64,000 nt of DNA from Pedobacter sp. L105 (GTDB lineage: Bacteria > Bacteroidota > Bacteroidia > Sphingobacteriales > Sphingobacteriaceae): the NCBI RefSeq assembly GCF_009765875.1, contig NZ_LMUP01000014.1, forward strand, positions 248,001 through 312,000. Reading direction: 5' to 3'. Numbering within the stretch: position 1 is the stretch's first letter; every line of letters starts with the position of its first letter. Below the pieces are notes generated by a model, which worked only from the letters and a program-made list of their open reading frames with translations, searched no databases and was not told where the DNA came from. Shown in pieces: positions 26,869-36,292 of the stretch. The translations under genes and the position numbers were made by a program.

Positions 26869-28485
26869 TTATTCGACATCATTGATAAAATGCTGGCGCA
26901 TTTTCTCCTCTTCCAGATCGAGCAGGGTGAGCTGCTGCCGGATGAGTTCGTTATTGATATTCTCTTTTTTATTTAAGTTCTTGAGCATTTTGCGCTGCTC
27001 ATCTAATAATTCTTCCATGATGATTTTATAATCATCAAAATAATCATCAACCTGGTGCCGGTTATCCTGTTTGTCCCAATCATTCAGCAATTCAATATCG
27101 GCATCCAATCTTGTTTTAATGGCCATTACCATTTCATTTTCTTCCAGCTCTTTCTGGTATTTGGTGTTCAAAATATTTAGGGACAGCATAGAAAGTTTTT
27201 TCCTGACCCGGTTTTGCTGCTCTTCATAAGAAACGGTATGGTCGGGATCCTGCATGTTTAGCCATTTGATCAGAAAGGGTAAGGTTAAGCCCTGGAGGAT
27301 CAGCGTGACCAGGATCACCGAGAAAGTAATAAAGAGGATGAGGTTACGGTTGGGGAAGGCTTCGCCTGAATGAAAGGCTACCGGTATACTCAAGGCTGCC
27401 GCTAAGGATACCACGCCGCGCATACCTGCCCAGCCTAATATAACCGGAGCTTTCCAGTCGCGGCTGTCATCTGCGGTTTTGATAAACTTCCTCATGAATA
27501 TCGTAAACCAGAAGGCGCCAAAGGTGCTCACCAAACGGGTGATAATCAATACACCTGCAATAATGGCGCTATAGGTAACAGCTGTTTTTAAACCACTGGG
27601 ACCAAGATTTTTGATGATCACAGGAAATTCCAACCCTATCAGCATAAATACAAATCCATTCAGTACAAAAGAAATAGCCTCCCACACATTAATGCCCTGC
27701 AGCCGGCTTTGATGGCTTAAAAAAGAATGCCGCCTTACAGAAAGAAACAAGCCGCCGCTTACCACTGCCAGTACACCGGAAAAATGGAATTCTTCGGCAA
27801 TGATATACATGGCATAGGGAGTAATGAAAGTGAGGATAATATCAATATTGGTGGTTGTAGGCAAATAACGATGTATCGCATAAAAGATTATCGCTACAGC
27901 TACACCTGTGGCAATCCCCATCACAATGACGATCACAAAACTGGAAGCAGCGGCTGTAAAAACGAATTTGCCACTGGTAACAGCTTTCATGGCAAAGCTA
28001 AAAACAATTAGACTGGCAGCATCGTTCATAAGACTTTCGCCCTCCAATATCGTAACCAGCCGTTTGGGTATTTTTACATTTTTTAAAACGCTGGTAGCCG
28101 ACACCGCATCAGGCGGCGAAATGATGGCACCTAATAAAAATCCTGACGCAAGGGTAAATTCAGGGATCAAATGGCTTGATACCTCTGCAATGACACATGA
28201 AGTGACGATAACGATGAGAGATGCAAAGCTGATGATCATTCTTCTCCATTTCCAGAAATCCTTCCAGGAGGTGCTCCAGGCAGATTCGTATAACAGCGGT
28301 GGCAGGAAAATCACGAAAATCATTTCCGGCTCAATTTCAATTCCCCTTAATGCCGGCACAAAACCCAAAAATAGCCCGGATACTACCAGTAATATGGGGT
28401 AAGAGATGTTGATTTTCCTGGCCAGCATAACCACAAAAACAATGACAGCCAGCAGGAAAGTATATTGAATAATTAAATGATGCAT
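26869..28485 (-). CDS. Na+/H+ antiporter, CPA1 family
   Basis: A 538-residue inner membrane cation/proton antiporter. About 12 hydrophobic helices span residues 1-410, with the family elements IFLPPLLYESAW, ISPPDAVSATSVLK and the ion-binding ESLMNDAASLIVF. A cytoplasmic C-terminal tail of about 120 residues is rich in charged and coiled-coil-like sequence (NEMVMAIKTRLDADIELLND). It probably exports Na+ (or K+) in exchange for H+ to control pH and salt. A single gene, 86 bases upstream of the RhtA-like gene on the same strand. Confidence 0.93.
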   Translation of the reverse strand: MHHLIIQYTFLLAVIVFVVMLARKINISYPILLVVSGLFLGFVPALRGIEIEPEMIFVIFLPPLLYESAWSTSWKDFWKWRRMIISFASLIVIVTSCVIAEVSSHLIPEFTLASGFLLGAIISPPDAVSATSVLKNVKIPKRLVTILEGESLMNDAASLIVFSFAMKAVTSGKFVFTAAASSFVIVIVMGIATGVAVAIIFYAIHRYLPTTTNIDIILTFITPYAMYIIAEEFHFSGVLAVVSGGLFLSVRRHSFLSHQSRLQGINVWEAISFVLNGFVFMLIGLEFPVIIKNLGPSGLKTAVTYSAIIAGVLIITRLVSTFGAFWFTIFMRKFIKTADDSRDWKAPVILGWAGMRGVVSLAAALSIPVAFHSGEAFPNRNLILFITFSVILVTLILQGLTLPFLIKWLNMQDPDHTVSYEEQQNRVRKKLSMLSLNILNTKYQKELEENEMVMAIKTRLDADIELLNDWDKQDNRHQVDDYFDDYKIIMEELLDEQRKMLKNLNKKENINNELIRQQLTLLDLEEEKMRQHFINDVE

Positions 28486-28571
28486 ATCAGAGCGCTGGAT
28501 GTAAATTAATAGAACACAATTACAAGCGCCTGGTTTTGAATTTGTTTATAAACTGTGAACGGTGTGAAGAC

Positions 28572-29435
28572 TTATTTGATATCTGTTTGCTCTTTAGTGA
28601 GTGTAGCCCCTGCACTGGCAATCACAACCAGCGATACAGCAGCCCATTCTGTAAGGGAAAGGAATTCTTTTAAGAATATCATTCCGCAAATTGCGGCCAC
28701 AGCAGGCTCAAGGCTCATCAGGATGCTGAATGTTTTTGCCGGGATATGTTTGAGGGCATAAATCTCCAGAGAAAAGGGAATAGCACTGGAAAATAAAGCG
28801 AGGGCCACCGCCGGAAGGATCATGAGTGGTGTAAAATGCAACAGGCCACCGCTGGAAATGCCAAATGGCAGAATAACTAGTGTGGCGAAGATCATGCCTA
28901 TAGTAACTGCTTGTTTTCCTTCTAAAACGGCTGAAGTACGCCTGCCTAAAAGGATATAACCCGCCCAGAAAACCCCTGCCAATAGTGCCATGCCCGCTCC
29001 AAAAAGATCTATCCCTTTACCATTCCATGGGGCTATAAACGCTATTCCTGCTGCGGCGAGCAGTACCCATAAAAATTCTATTTTACGTTTTGAGCCCACT
29101 ACGGCAAGCATGAGCGGACCAATAAATTCAAGTGTGACTGCCATCCCCAGAGGGATGCGCGACAAAGCGAGATAATAAATGCCATTCATCGCCCCAAGGC
29201 AAATGCCATAGGAGATCACTGCATTCCACTGCTGCCTGCTGAGTTTACTGAAGTTTGGCCTGTTTACCAGGATGAGCATCAAGGCAGATAAACCGATCCT
29301 TAAGGTAGTGGTGCCGGCTGCTCCTAATGCAGGGAACAAGCCTTTGGCCAGTGCTGCACCAATTTGAACGCTGAGAATAGATCCTAATACCGCAGGAAGG
29401 GGCGGGAGAGTTAATTTACGCTGTTTTGGATTCAT
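28572..29435 (-). CDS. rhtA: EamA-family exporter, RhtA-like
   Basis: A 287-residue inner membrane transporter with ten hydrophobic segments in two EamA repeats. It aligns by eye along its full length with the E. coli threonine/homoserine exporter RhtA: GGASLAKSLFP-like IGAALAKGLFPALGA, the PLGMAVTLEFIGPL motif, and FSILMSLEPAVAAICGMIFL. So it probably exports amino acids such as threonine or homoserine. A single minus-strand gene upstream of the antiporter; the 86-base gap allows cotranscription. The symbol is by similarity only. Confidence 0.85.
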   Translation of the reverse strand: MNPKQRKLTLPPLPAVLGSILSVQIGAALAKGLFPALGAAGTTTLRIGLSALMLILVNRPNFSKLSRQQWNAVISYGICLGAMNGIYYLALSRIPLGMAVTLEFIGPLMLAVVGSKRKIEFLWVLLAAAGIAFIAPWNGKGIDLFGAGMALLAGVFWAGYILLGRRTSAVLEGKQAVTIGMIFATLVILPFGISSGGLLHFTPLMILPAVALALFSSAIPFSLEIYALKHIPAKTFSILMSLEPAVAAICGMIFLKEFLSLTEWAAVSLVVIASAGATLTKEQTDIK

Positions 29436-29502
29436 TGGTCTTCGAATTTACAAATCTTTCACCACGATCAACGATGTTATTTTTCGGAAAAAAATGATGC
29501 CC

Positions 29503-29868
29503 TTAGCTTATATGTCCATCAAATACCTTTTTAATGATCGTATACAAATCTGCCAGTTCAAAGGGTTTTTCTAAATAGGCATTGGCAGACATTTCCTGTG
29601 CTAAAGTATGTATATCTGAACTGCCTGAGCATAGAATGAATGGTACATCCTTAAGTTTATCAGCTTGTTTAATCTCTTTGATTACATCAGCAGCTTTTTT
29701 TAAACCGATATAATTGTCAATGAGGATAAGGTCTGGCATAAAATGCGAAATTTTTTCAGCTATTTCATGCGCATCCATCAACACCATCAACTGATAAATG
29801 TCTCCGAGGGCCATTTCAATCACCGTGGCAATATCGGGATCATCTTCTATATAGACTATTTTTTTCAT
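29503..29868 (-). CDS. Single-domain response regulator (second of phytochrome operon)
   Basis: A 121-residue CheY-like receiver domain with no output domain. It starts with the acidic cluster IEDDPD, has the phospho-acceptor Asp in DLILIDNYIG, and a conserved Lys in YLEKPFEL. I chose ATG 29868, 4 bases after the stop of the preceding regulator gene, because an earlier ATG at 29889 would put seven unneeded residues (MHLLVND) before the first strand. It is third in the operon after the bacteriophytochrome and regulator 1, and probably takes or passes phosphate from that kinase. Confidence 0.88.
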   Translation of the reverse strand: MKKIVYIEDDPDIATVIEMALGDIYQLMVLMDAHEIAEKISHFMPDLILIDNYIGLKKAADVIKEIKQADKLKDVPFILCSGSSDIHTLAQEMSANAYLEKPFELADLYTIIKKVFDGHIS

Positions 29869-29872
29869 ATCG

Positions 29873-30304
29873 TTAACTAACAAATGCATTTTGATGTAAC
29901 CAGAAATCGGCGAAAGACTGCAAACAAATGATCAGGTCTGAATAACTTGATGGTTTGGTTACATAAGCATTGGCGCCAAATTCCAGCGATGTCCTAATAT
30001 CTGTCGCCTCCTCGGAAGTGGAGAACAGCACTACAGGTACATACCTTAAGTAAGTGATATCCCTTATTTGTTTCAGTATTTCAATCCCTGAAATTCCTGG
30101 AAGGTTGAGGTCCAATAAGATCAGCTTAGGCTTCAGTTTATCTTCTGCCAGGCGCTTCAATTTTAAAATGGCTTCTTTCCCATTGTCTAATATTTGTATG
30201 GTGGCGGGCTTGCTAAGCTCCAGTACTGCAGTTTCCATGATAAAGGCAAAATCAGTATCATCTTCAACAAAAAATATGTCGGTATTCGTTACTGTTTCTA
30301 ACAT
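29873..30304 (-). CDS. Single-domain response regulator (phytochrome-linked)
   Basis: A 143-residue CheY-like receiver of the type found beside bacteriophytochromes. It has VEDDTD at the N-terminus, the phospho-Asp in PKLILLDLNLPGISG, a Thr/Ser in VVLFSTSEE, and Lys in YVTKPSSY. There is no output domain. Its ATG lies inside the end of the phytochrome gene (7-base overlap), so the two are translationally coupled and this is the likely direct phosphate acceptor. Confidence 0.92.
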   Translation of the reverse strand: MLETVTNTDIFFVEDDTDFAFIMETAVLELSKPATIQILDNGKEAILKLKRLAEDKLKPKLILLDLNLPGISGIEILKQIRDITYLRYVPVVLFSTSEEATDIRTSLEFGANAYVTKPSSYSDLIICLQSFADFWLHQNAFVS

Positions 30305-32523
30305 TCAAAAGATAAATAAAACGTTGTTCCCATTCCCAGTTTGCTTTCAAACCACACTTTTCCATTATGCTTTTCCATCACACGTTTTACAATTGCCAAT
30401 CCAACCCCGGTTCCTTCAAACCCTTTCACATTATCCATACGCTTAAATAGCTCAAATACTAAATTGTAATATTTATCATCGATACCTATGCCGTTGTCTG
30501 TAATGATATAGACCACTTCTTTATCTTTTTTAATGCCGCTTACCGAAACTTTGGAAGGGTTTGATTTGGAAGAATATTTTACTGCGTTGCTGATCAGGTT
30601 CGTGAAAACCTGGTTGATCAGTACAGCATCGCCAGTAATTGAGGGGGTATCTCCAATTTCAAATTGTAAGTTCTCAGGCTGTAAGCCTTCAATGACATCG
30701 GTTTTGATGGTATTTATCATGTCGCCCATTTCTATAGGCACCATAATAATATCGGCCTTGCCCAGGCTGGAATAATTAAGGATTTCTTTGATCAATAAAG
30801 CCATTTTATCTGCGCAGGCATTAATTCTTTCCAATACTTTTTTAGCCTGATCATCCAAACTCTTATTGTTGATCAACAACAGTTCAGCATAAGATTTGAT
30901 GGCAGATAAAGGGGTACGCAGATCATGAGTGACGGTATAACTGAAGATGTTCAGCTCTTCGTAAGACTGTTTTAGCAATTCATTTAATCTTCTGATTTCA
31001 TTGGCTTTACGTTTAATGACATAAACGATATGCTCACGCAGGGAAACCACTGCTGTTATCTCGGCCCTGTTCCATTTTTGTGAGGTATTTCTCACAATAT
31101 CGGTCCACTTCTCAAATGATTTTCTTGGGCTCATTTGCAGGAGTCCATTTGCATTCATTTCCACAGGTTTTTCTGGATTACCTGCCCAGGTGATATGGTT
31201 GATCTGCTCTGGTTTAAACCAGATGATAAATTCTCCCAGTTCCCTTGAAAGCATACAGGCGAGTAAACCACTCGCTATTTCGCTATAATGCATTGCAGGA
31301 AAAAATATTTGCGGAAACCGATGAGTATAATATAAAGAATCGGGCATGTTGGTTTTAAGCCACACAGCAATTTCCTTAATTTGTTCTTCAGTTGGCGTTA
31401 GGCCCAGGGTGGTGATTTTTTGATCAAATACTAAAGCCACACCAGAGGCATTGGCGATATCTCTTAAAGACACCTCGTTTCCGGTTAAAGCAGTGGTTAG
31501 ATCATCTTCTTTTTCCAGGTGCTCGATGATATCGGTTACTCCTTTATTGAGCGCTAAAAATAGTTCGCTATCTTCTTCTCCCTGGCGGTATTCAAGCGCT
31601 GAAGAAAGTACCTGTCCCAGTAATTTAGCGGCTTCACGGGCTTTGTAATTAATGAAACGCGGCGAATAGTTATGGCAAACAATTAAACCCCATAGCTGAT
31701 CGCCCGCAATCAGCGAAATACTGAAACTGGACACTACGCCCATGTTTTTTAAATATTGGATATGAATAGGTGATACCGCCCTTAAGCCGGCATGTGTGAG
31801 ATTAAGTGGCTGTTGTCCAGCGGTAGACAGCAGGGGGGAGTCATCACTATTTACATCTGCAATGATACGTGTTAAGTTAACTTTATAAAGTTCTCTTGCC
31901 TGTTTTGGTATATCGGAGGCAGGGTAGTGCAATCCTAAAAAGGGATTCAGAATCTCAATTTTGGCCTCCGCTATGATTTTACCATGCCCTTCTTCGCTAA
32001 ACTGATAGACCATTACCCTGTCGTATTTGATAATTTTTTTGATCTCTACGGCTGTTTTCTGAAACATGGAATCCAGGTCCCTGGCGGATAAAATGCCAGA
32101 CATAGAGCGTCCGATAGTTTGCTGCAAGTCTGCTTGTGCATCAGAGGTAATAGGTTCAAATTCCAGGAATTTGTCATCCCCTGAAAGGGTAACAATTAGG
32201 AAATAGGGGATTTTGCCAATTTCGAGATAAATAGGATTGTTAATCTCCGGCTCTTTGCCATTATCGCCAACAGTGACCAGCTGGCTAATCGTTAAACCTG
32301 CGCCAGATACGTTGAAATCAATCTTTTTTTCTAAAACTGCAAAACGCTCACCAATATAGTTTGCGGCTGGTTCATGAATAAATAATTGGACGTTTTCACT
32401 GATGTAGGAGATCAATTGTGTTTTATTGTTTACGGCTACCAAAAAACCGTGGGACTGTATCCTTCCTAATATATGTATAGGTTCAATATCGCAATTTGTA
32501 AGATCAACTTTAAATTCATTCAT
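30298..32523 (-). CDS. bphP: Bacteriophytochrome histidine kinase
   Basis: A 741-residue red/far-red photoreceptor kinase. PAS domain: Cys11 lies in the biliverdin-attachment context LTNCDIEPIHILGRIQSHG. GAF domain: PASDIP at 201-206 and SPIH with His254 match the chromophore-contact residues of known bacteriophytochromes. PHY domain: WFKPE at 435-439 and the tongue motif PRKSF at 466-470. HisKA: phospho-His 533 (YTVTHDLRTPLSAI). HATPase: N-box QVFTNLISNAVKYS and G-box GTGVGLAIVKRV. All pieces needed for a working photoreceptor are present. Two receiver genes follow in the operon. No heme oxygenase gene (biliverdin source) is in the window. Confidence 0.95.
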   Translation of the reverse strand: MNEFKVDLTNCDIEPIHILGRIQSHGFLVAVNNKTQLISYISENVQLFIHEPAANYIGERFAVLEKKIDFNVSGAGLTISQLVTVGDNGKEPEINNPIYLEIGKIPYFLIVTLSGDDKFLEFEPITSDAQADLQQTIGRSMSGILSARDLDSMFQKTAVEIKKIIKYDRVMVYQFSEEGHGKIIAEAKIEILNPFLGLHYPASDIPKQARELYKVNLTRIIADVNSDDSPLLSTAGQQPLNLTHAGLRAVSPIHIQYLKNMGVVSSFSISLIAGDQLWGLIVCHNYSPRFINYKAREAAKLLGQVLSSALEYRQGEEDSELFLALNKGVTDIIEHLEKEDDLTTALTGNEVSLRDIANASGVALVFDQKITTLGLTPTEEQIKEIAVWLKTNMPDSLYYTHRFPQIFFPAMHYSEIASGLLACMLSRELGEFIIWFKPEQINHITWAGNPEKPVEMNANGLLQMSPRKSFEKWTDIVRNTSQKWNRAEITAVVSLREHIVYVIKRKANEIRRLNELLKQSYEELNIFSYTVTHDLRTPLSAIKSYAELLLINNKSLDDQAKKVLERINACADKMALLIKEILNYSSLGKADIIMVPIEMGDMINTIKTDVIEGLQPENLQFEIGDTPSITGDAVLINQVFTNLISNAVKYSSKSNPSKVSVSGIKKDKEVVYIITDNGIGIDDKYYNLVFELFKRMDNVKGFEGTGVGLAIVKRVMEKHNGKVWFESKLGMGTTFYLSFEC

Positions 32524-32842
32524 AAATTAAGGAACAAAATCGGGGTAAAATTTATTACGGTGCTAAACCGTTAAGCGTAGGAAAGCTCAAATTGCAGAGG
32601 GTGCTATAAAGATGGTCATTAATATTCAATTAATGCTGTTTAAACATAAAACAAGAATATTAATTATTATTTATTTGATTTAAGTGCGAAGCTGTGATAA
32701 AACGGCTTTTTGTCTGGTTTGTCTTATAAATTGTCATCATATGAAACTGTCTGTGCAGATACTGCACCTAGTTTGTAACATCCCGGAAACAAAAGGATTT
32801 CAATTTGTTAATTAGGTATTTTTAACAAAAAACTTTAATTTT
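32524..32842. other. Divergent region between bacteriophytochrome and peroxiredoxin
   Basis: About 320 AT-rich bases with the promoters of both neighbours. No gene, tRNA or exact TAnnTTTG box is visible. Confidence 0.4.
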
Positions 32843-33364
32843 ATGAAACCACTAGCTTCCATATTCTTATTTTTCATGCTGGCTGTTCCAGCAGTGAATT
32901 ATGCACAAACCAGCTTGAAACCCGGTGATAAAGCGCCAGATTTTGTTTCTAAAGACCAGGATGGTAAGACTGTTTCTCTGAAGCAGTTTAAAGGCAAAAA
33001 AGTAGTACTGTATTTCTATCCTAAGGATAATAGTTCTGGTTGTACAGCTGAAGCCTGCAGTCTACGTGATAATTTTACTGAGCTGACCAAACAAGGATAT
33101 ACTGTTTTGGGTGTAAGCACTGACGACGAAGCGTCGCACAGGGGGTTTAAAGAAAACAACAAGCTGCCTTTTTCTTTACTGGCCGACGTAGATAAGTCTA
33201 TTCACATGAAATACGGCGTATGGACTGAAAAAGAAAGATTAGGTGTAAAAGCTTTCAGCACCACCCGCACCACTTTCCTGATCGATCAAAAAGGATATAT
33301 TACCAAGGTGATTGAAAAAGTTGATACTAAAAACCATGCTTCACAGATTTTAGCAACCAACTAG
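32843..33364 (+). CDS. Exported peroxiredoxin, BCP/PrxQ type
   Basis: A 173-residue thiol peroxidase that reduces hydroperoxides. A signal peptide (residues 1-21, ending NYAQ) places it in the periplasm, unlike classical cytoplasmic BCP. The thioredoxin fold carries the peroxidatic Cys67 in the PxxxSxxC context (PKDNSSGC) and the resolving Cys72, five residues later, as in atypical 2-Cys PrxQ. The usual Pro before Gly-Cys is Ser here. The conserved region with RTTFLIDQKG follows. A single gene with its own terminator; the reducing partner is unknown. Confidence 0.92.
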   Translation: MKPLASIFLFFMLAVPAVNYAQTSLKPGDKAPDFVSKDQDGKTVSLKQFKGKKVVLYFYPKDNSSGCTAEACSLRDNFTELTKQGYTVLGVSTDDEASHRGFKENNKLPFSLLADVDKSIHMKYGVWTEKERLGVKAFSTTRTTFLIDQKGYITKVIEKVDTKNHASQILATN

Positions 33365-33376
33365 TAACAGTATATG

Positions 33377-33419
33377 ATGCCCGGTATTTATCTTTTGAGA
33401 TGAATGCCGGGCATTTTTT
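33377..33419 (+). terminator. Rho-independent terminator after peroxiredoxin
   Basis: A 12-bp stem (ATGCCCGGTATT with AATGCCGGGCAT, one wobble) around a 14-base loop, followed by six T, 12 bases after the stop. Confidence 0.85.
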
Positions 33420-33593
33420 ATTTACTGAGATCCCATAGATGCAGGTGCTCAATTACTGCTTTTCCTTCAGCAAATACTGCAACACCAGTAGTATCTTTAT
33501 CAGGGTAAACCATATCACCTTTTCACCATCATTGCCAAGTACTTCCAGTGAAGATTTATCCAGTACAAAGGATCTTACTTTTATACATTTGCT
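33418..33593 (-). pseudogene. Frameshifted C-terminal remnant of a GH32-type glycosidase
   Basis: On the minus strand one frame gives KVRSFVLDKSSLEVLGNDGE and, after a shift near 33505-33515, another gives VYPDKDTTGVAVFAEGKAV then IEHLHLWDLSK and a stop. Together they match the usual end of GH32 levanases and invertases (VDRSSVEVF.NDGE ... FAEGG ... WDLK). Its length (176 bases) fits one single-base frameshift. No catalytic domain remains; the M61 protease gene ends 22 bases away on the same strand. Confidence 0.6.
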
Positions 33594-33615
33594 TTAAGTT
33601 ATTTTGGTTTACTTG

Positions 33616-35454
33616 TTATTCCCTCAACCAGCTTTTATAGATACTGGTTTCGAGCGCAGTAGGATGGGGAAGCATTGTAATCGCAAAGCTTTTTTTATAA
33701 CCGGTGACTAGCTTTACGGTTAGCTCCTGTGTCTGATCTCCGCGTTTGATGCTGAGTTTTAACTCTTGTCCGTTTTGCATTTTACCGAGCATTTCATCAA
33801 AATCCCTGGTTATTTTTACGCCGTTCACTGTTAGTATTTTATCTCCTGCCTGTAACCCGGCATTTGATGCAGGTAATTGCCAGGTTACTTCTCTTACAAT
33901 CACAGTGCTATCCCTGTAACCCACAATTGCCCCCATGGAGCCGCCCGGTAAGGCTTTGTTAACGGTGTCAATAGCGAGACCAGCGTAGGCAAAGTATTTT
34001 GGATAATTGATTGGTTTTACGGTTGACGCATAGTCAAATATTTCTGTGAGGGGCACACCGGCCATACGTTCGCATTCCTGCTGAAATTCCTGATCTGTGA
34101 AACCTCTTTTTTTAACCTGATAATAGTCTTTATACAGAGCGCGCATCACATCATCAAGGGAATGTTTGTTTTGCGATTCATGCCTGATTTTTAGGTCCAG
34201 CAATAAACCCAAAGCAGATCCTTTATCATAAACATTAACCGTTTTAGATATTTCTTCGGGTGTTCGCATGGTTGGCCTGCCACGGATGGCCCAGATATCG
34301 TGGCTTGCCTGTGTGGCCGACTGATATAGATGGCCAGTGCTGTTTTCATAACTGCTGATGGCATTCTGGTAACCATTTAATACATATTCTTTATTAACGA
34401 GGCCTGCACTTTTTAAGATCAGGTTTTGATAGTAATCCGTAAATCCTTCTGATACCCAGATCATATTGGTATAATTCTCCTTGCTGTAATCAAATGGGCC
34501 CAAAGCAATAGGACGGATACGTTTTACATTGTAGAGATGAAAAAACTCATGTGCCAGGAAGCTGTAAAATGAGTTTTTTGAGTTGGGATTGGTAAACAGA
34601 TTTTTAGTGCCAACCAGTAAGGAAGCAGAATTTAAATGCTCAATTCCACCAAATCCGCCACCACCTTTGATACCAACCGCTAAAAAAGTATAATGTAAAT
34701 AGGGGATATCGCCCATCAGGCTGGTGGCGCTGGTCACGATCTTTTGCAGATCGGCAGTAAATTGATCACGGTTAAAATCCCCCAGGTCGTAACCTATAAA
34801 CTGGTGGGGAATGTTTTTTACATTAAAGACAGGCAGCAGTTGTAGTTTACCCATCAGTAAAGGACTGTCAAACAGTTCATCAAAATTGGTAGCACGAAAA
34901 GTGTTTTTTTCTCCTGCTACTGCATTAAGCCCGGTAGCCACAAAATCATTCCATTGGCTATAAGGTTTGATCTGCAGTGTGACAGGTTTTCTTAAAGCTT
35001 CATCCAGGTAAACCAGGAGTGCCCCTGGAATAATATATCCATAATTTTCATCGAGATAAACATTACCAATAAATTTCTCTATGGCTTTTACATCGTAAGT
35101 AATAGAAACTGTGTTTGCTTTGTGGCTGTCTACTTCCCAGGTATTGGCATCGGTTTTTTTCCAGGTGAGTTCTTTTCCATCGGCAGTTGCCGCATGAAAA
35201 TTAGCTACTGCACCGGCAAAATCAACGATCTCATAAAAACCCGGTGTCCAGGCGCTCATTTTAAAGTCGAGGTTTTCTTTTGTATTGTGCGTATAAGTTA
35301 CAGTTACATGATAGAGGTGGTTTTGAGGATTTTCCATTGATACAACAAATGAAAGATCTGTTTTGGCTATTTGGGCAGATAAGTAATTGCTGAAGCCAAT
35401 AGCGATAACTGTTAACAGCAAGAATTTATCGAGACCTGGGAAAATGCGTTTCAT
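33616..35454 (-). CDS. M61-family metallopeptidase with PDZ domain
   Basis: A 612-residue exported glycyl-aminopeptidase-type protease. A signal peptide covers residues 1-27 (NYLSAQ). An N-terminal beta domain is followed by the catalytic M61 domain, with zinc-binding HEFFH at 302-306 and the downstream Glu in WVSEGFTDYY (about 336). A PDZ domain lies at about 500-590 (GLQAGDKILTVNGVKI). It probably trims periplasmic peptides or proteins. A single gene; downstream lies only the GH32 remnant. Length and domain order are normal for the family. Confidence 0.92.
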   Translation of the reverse strand: MKRIFPGLDKFLLLTVIAIGFSNYLSAQIAKTDLSFVVSMENPQNHLYHVTVTYTHNTKENLDFKMSAWTPGFYEIVDFAGAVANFHAATADGKELTWKKTDANTWEVDSHKANTVSITYDVKAIEKFIGNVYLDENYGYIIPGALLVYLDEALRKPVTLQIKPYSQWNDFVATGLNAVAGEKNTFRATNFDELFDSPLLMGKLQLLPVFNVKNIPHQFIGYDLGDFNRDQFTADLQKIVTSATSLMGDIPYLHYTFLAVGIKGGGGFGGIEHLNSASLLVGTKNLFTNPNSKNSFYSFLAHEFFHLYNVKRIRPIALGPFDYSKENYTNMIWVSEGFTDYYQNLILKSAGLVNKEYVLNGYQNAISSYENSTGHLYQSATQASHDIWAIRGRPTMRTPEEISKTVNVYDKGSALGLLLDLKIRHESQNKHSLDDVMRALYKDYYQVKKRGFTDQEFQQECERMAGVPLTEIFDYASTVKPINYPKYFAYAGLAIDTVNKALPGGSMGAIVGYRDSTVIVREVTWQLPASNAGLQAGDKILTVNGVKITRDFDEMLGKMQNGQELKLSIKRGDQTQELTVKLVTGYKKSFAITMLPHPTALETSIYKSWLRE

Positions 35455-35627
35455 GAGCGATGGTTAGTTGTGGATTAGACAGAGCAGACGTTGGAATGGT
35501 GTTAATTTAATCATTTATCGGTTAAGCTGTACATTGATGTTTACCGAAATTTTTGCTGTTGCAGCCGCACAGGATTAGAAAGAAAGCCTATATTGCTGTA
35601 AATTTTGATCATCAACCCCAATAAAAT

Positions 35628-36227
35628 ATGGAAAAAGGACGTCTGGAAGCTTTTAGCGATGGAGTGATAGCCATCATTATCACTATTATGGTATTGACGC
35701 TGAAGCTGCCTTATGATGCCAGTATAGAGAGCTTACAGCCTATGATTCCTGTGTTTGTAAGTTACGTACTCAGCTTTATTTATGTGGGGATTTACTGGAA
35801 TAATCATCACCATATGTTTCAGGCAGTAGAATCTGTAAACGGTAAAGTATTATGGGCTAACCTTCATTTGCTTTTTTGGTTGTCGCTGATTCCATTTGTG
35901 ACCGACTGGATGGGGGAGAACCACTTTGCCAAATGGCCGGTAATCTTTTATGGTATCGTATTAGTTCTCAATGCAATCGCCTATGCTATTTTAGTTAAAA
36001 CGCTGATCCGGGGCCATGATGAAAATTCTTTACTGGCCGAAGCTTTTGGAAATGATACCAAAGGAAAGGTAAGTGTTGTACTTTACGCTGCGGCTTTGGG
36101 GCTCTGTTTTTTAAGTCCCTGGCTGGGACTGGCAGTTTATGCGCTTGTGGCCGGTATCTGGTTTATTCCAGATAAGCGTATCGAGAACAAGCTGATCATA
36201 AACGAAAGGGCGAAAAAGAAATTGTAA
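35628..36227 (+). CDS. TMEM175-family (DUF1211) potassium channel-like protein
   Basis: A 199-residue membrane protein with six hydrophobic helices and the family signature RLEAFSDGVIAI in TM1 (residues 5-16), where the FSD motif sits. Bacterial TMEM175 proteins form K+ channels as tetramers. The conserved NNHHHMF loop after TM2 is also typical. The C-terminal tail is basic. A single gene, divergent from the M61 gene and convergent with the AraC regulator. Whether this copy conducts K+ cannot be told from sequence. Confidence 0.88.
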   Translation: MEKGRLEAFSDGVIAIIITIMVLTLKLPYDASIESLQPMIPVFVSYVLSFIYVGIYWNNHHHMFQAVESVNGKVLWANLHLLFWLSLIPFVTDWMGENHFAKWPVIFYGIVLVLNAIAYAILVKTLIRGHDENSLLAEAFGNDTKGKVSVVLYAAALGLCFLSPWLGLAVYALVAGIWFIPDKRIENKLIINERAKKKL

Positions 36228-36292
36228 TGAGCTTAATGGCGTATAAGGGGCAATGCTGGAATTTAATTCTACCTGATTCTTTTAAAAAAAAC

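Noticed and set aside
23939..33000. Search for a heme oxygenase gene near the bacteriophytochrome
   Set aside because: All frames around the operon are accounted for by other genes. No HmuO/BphO-like protein is present.
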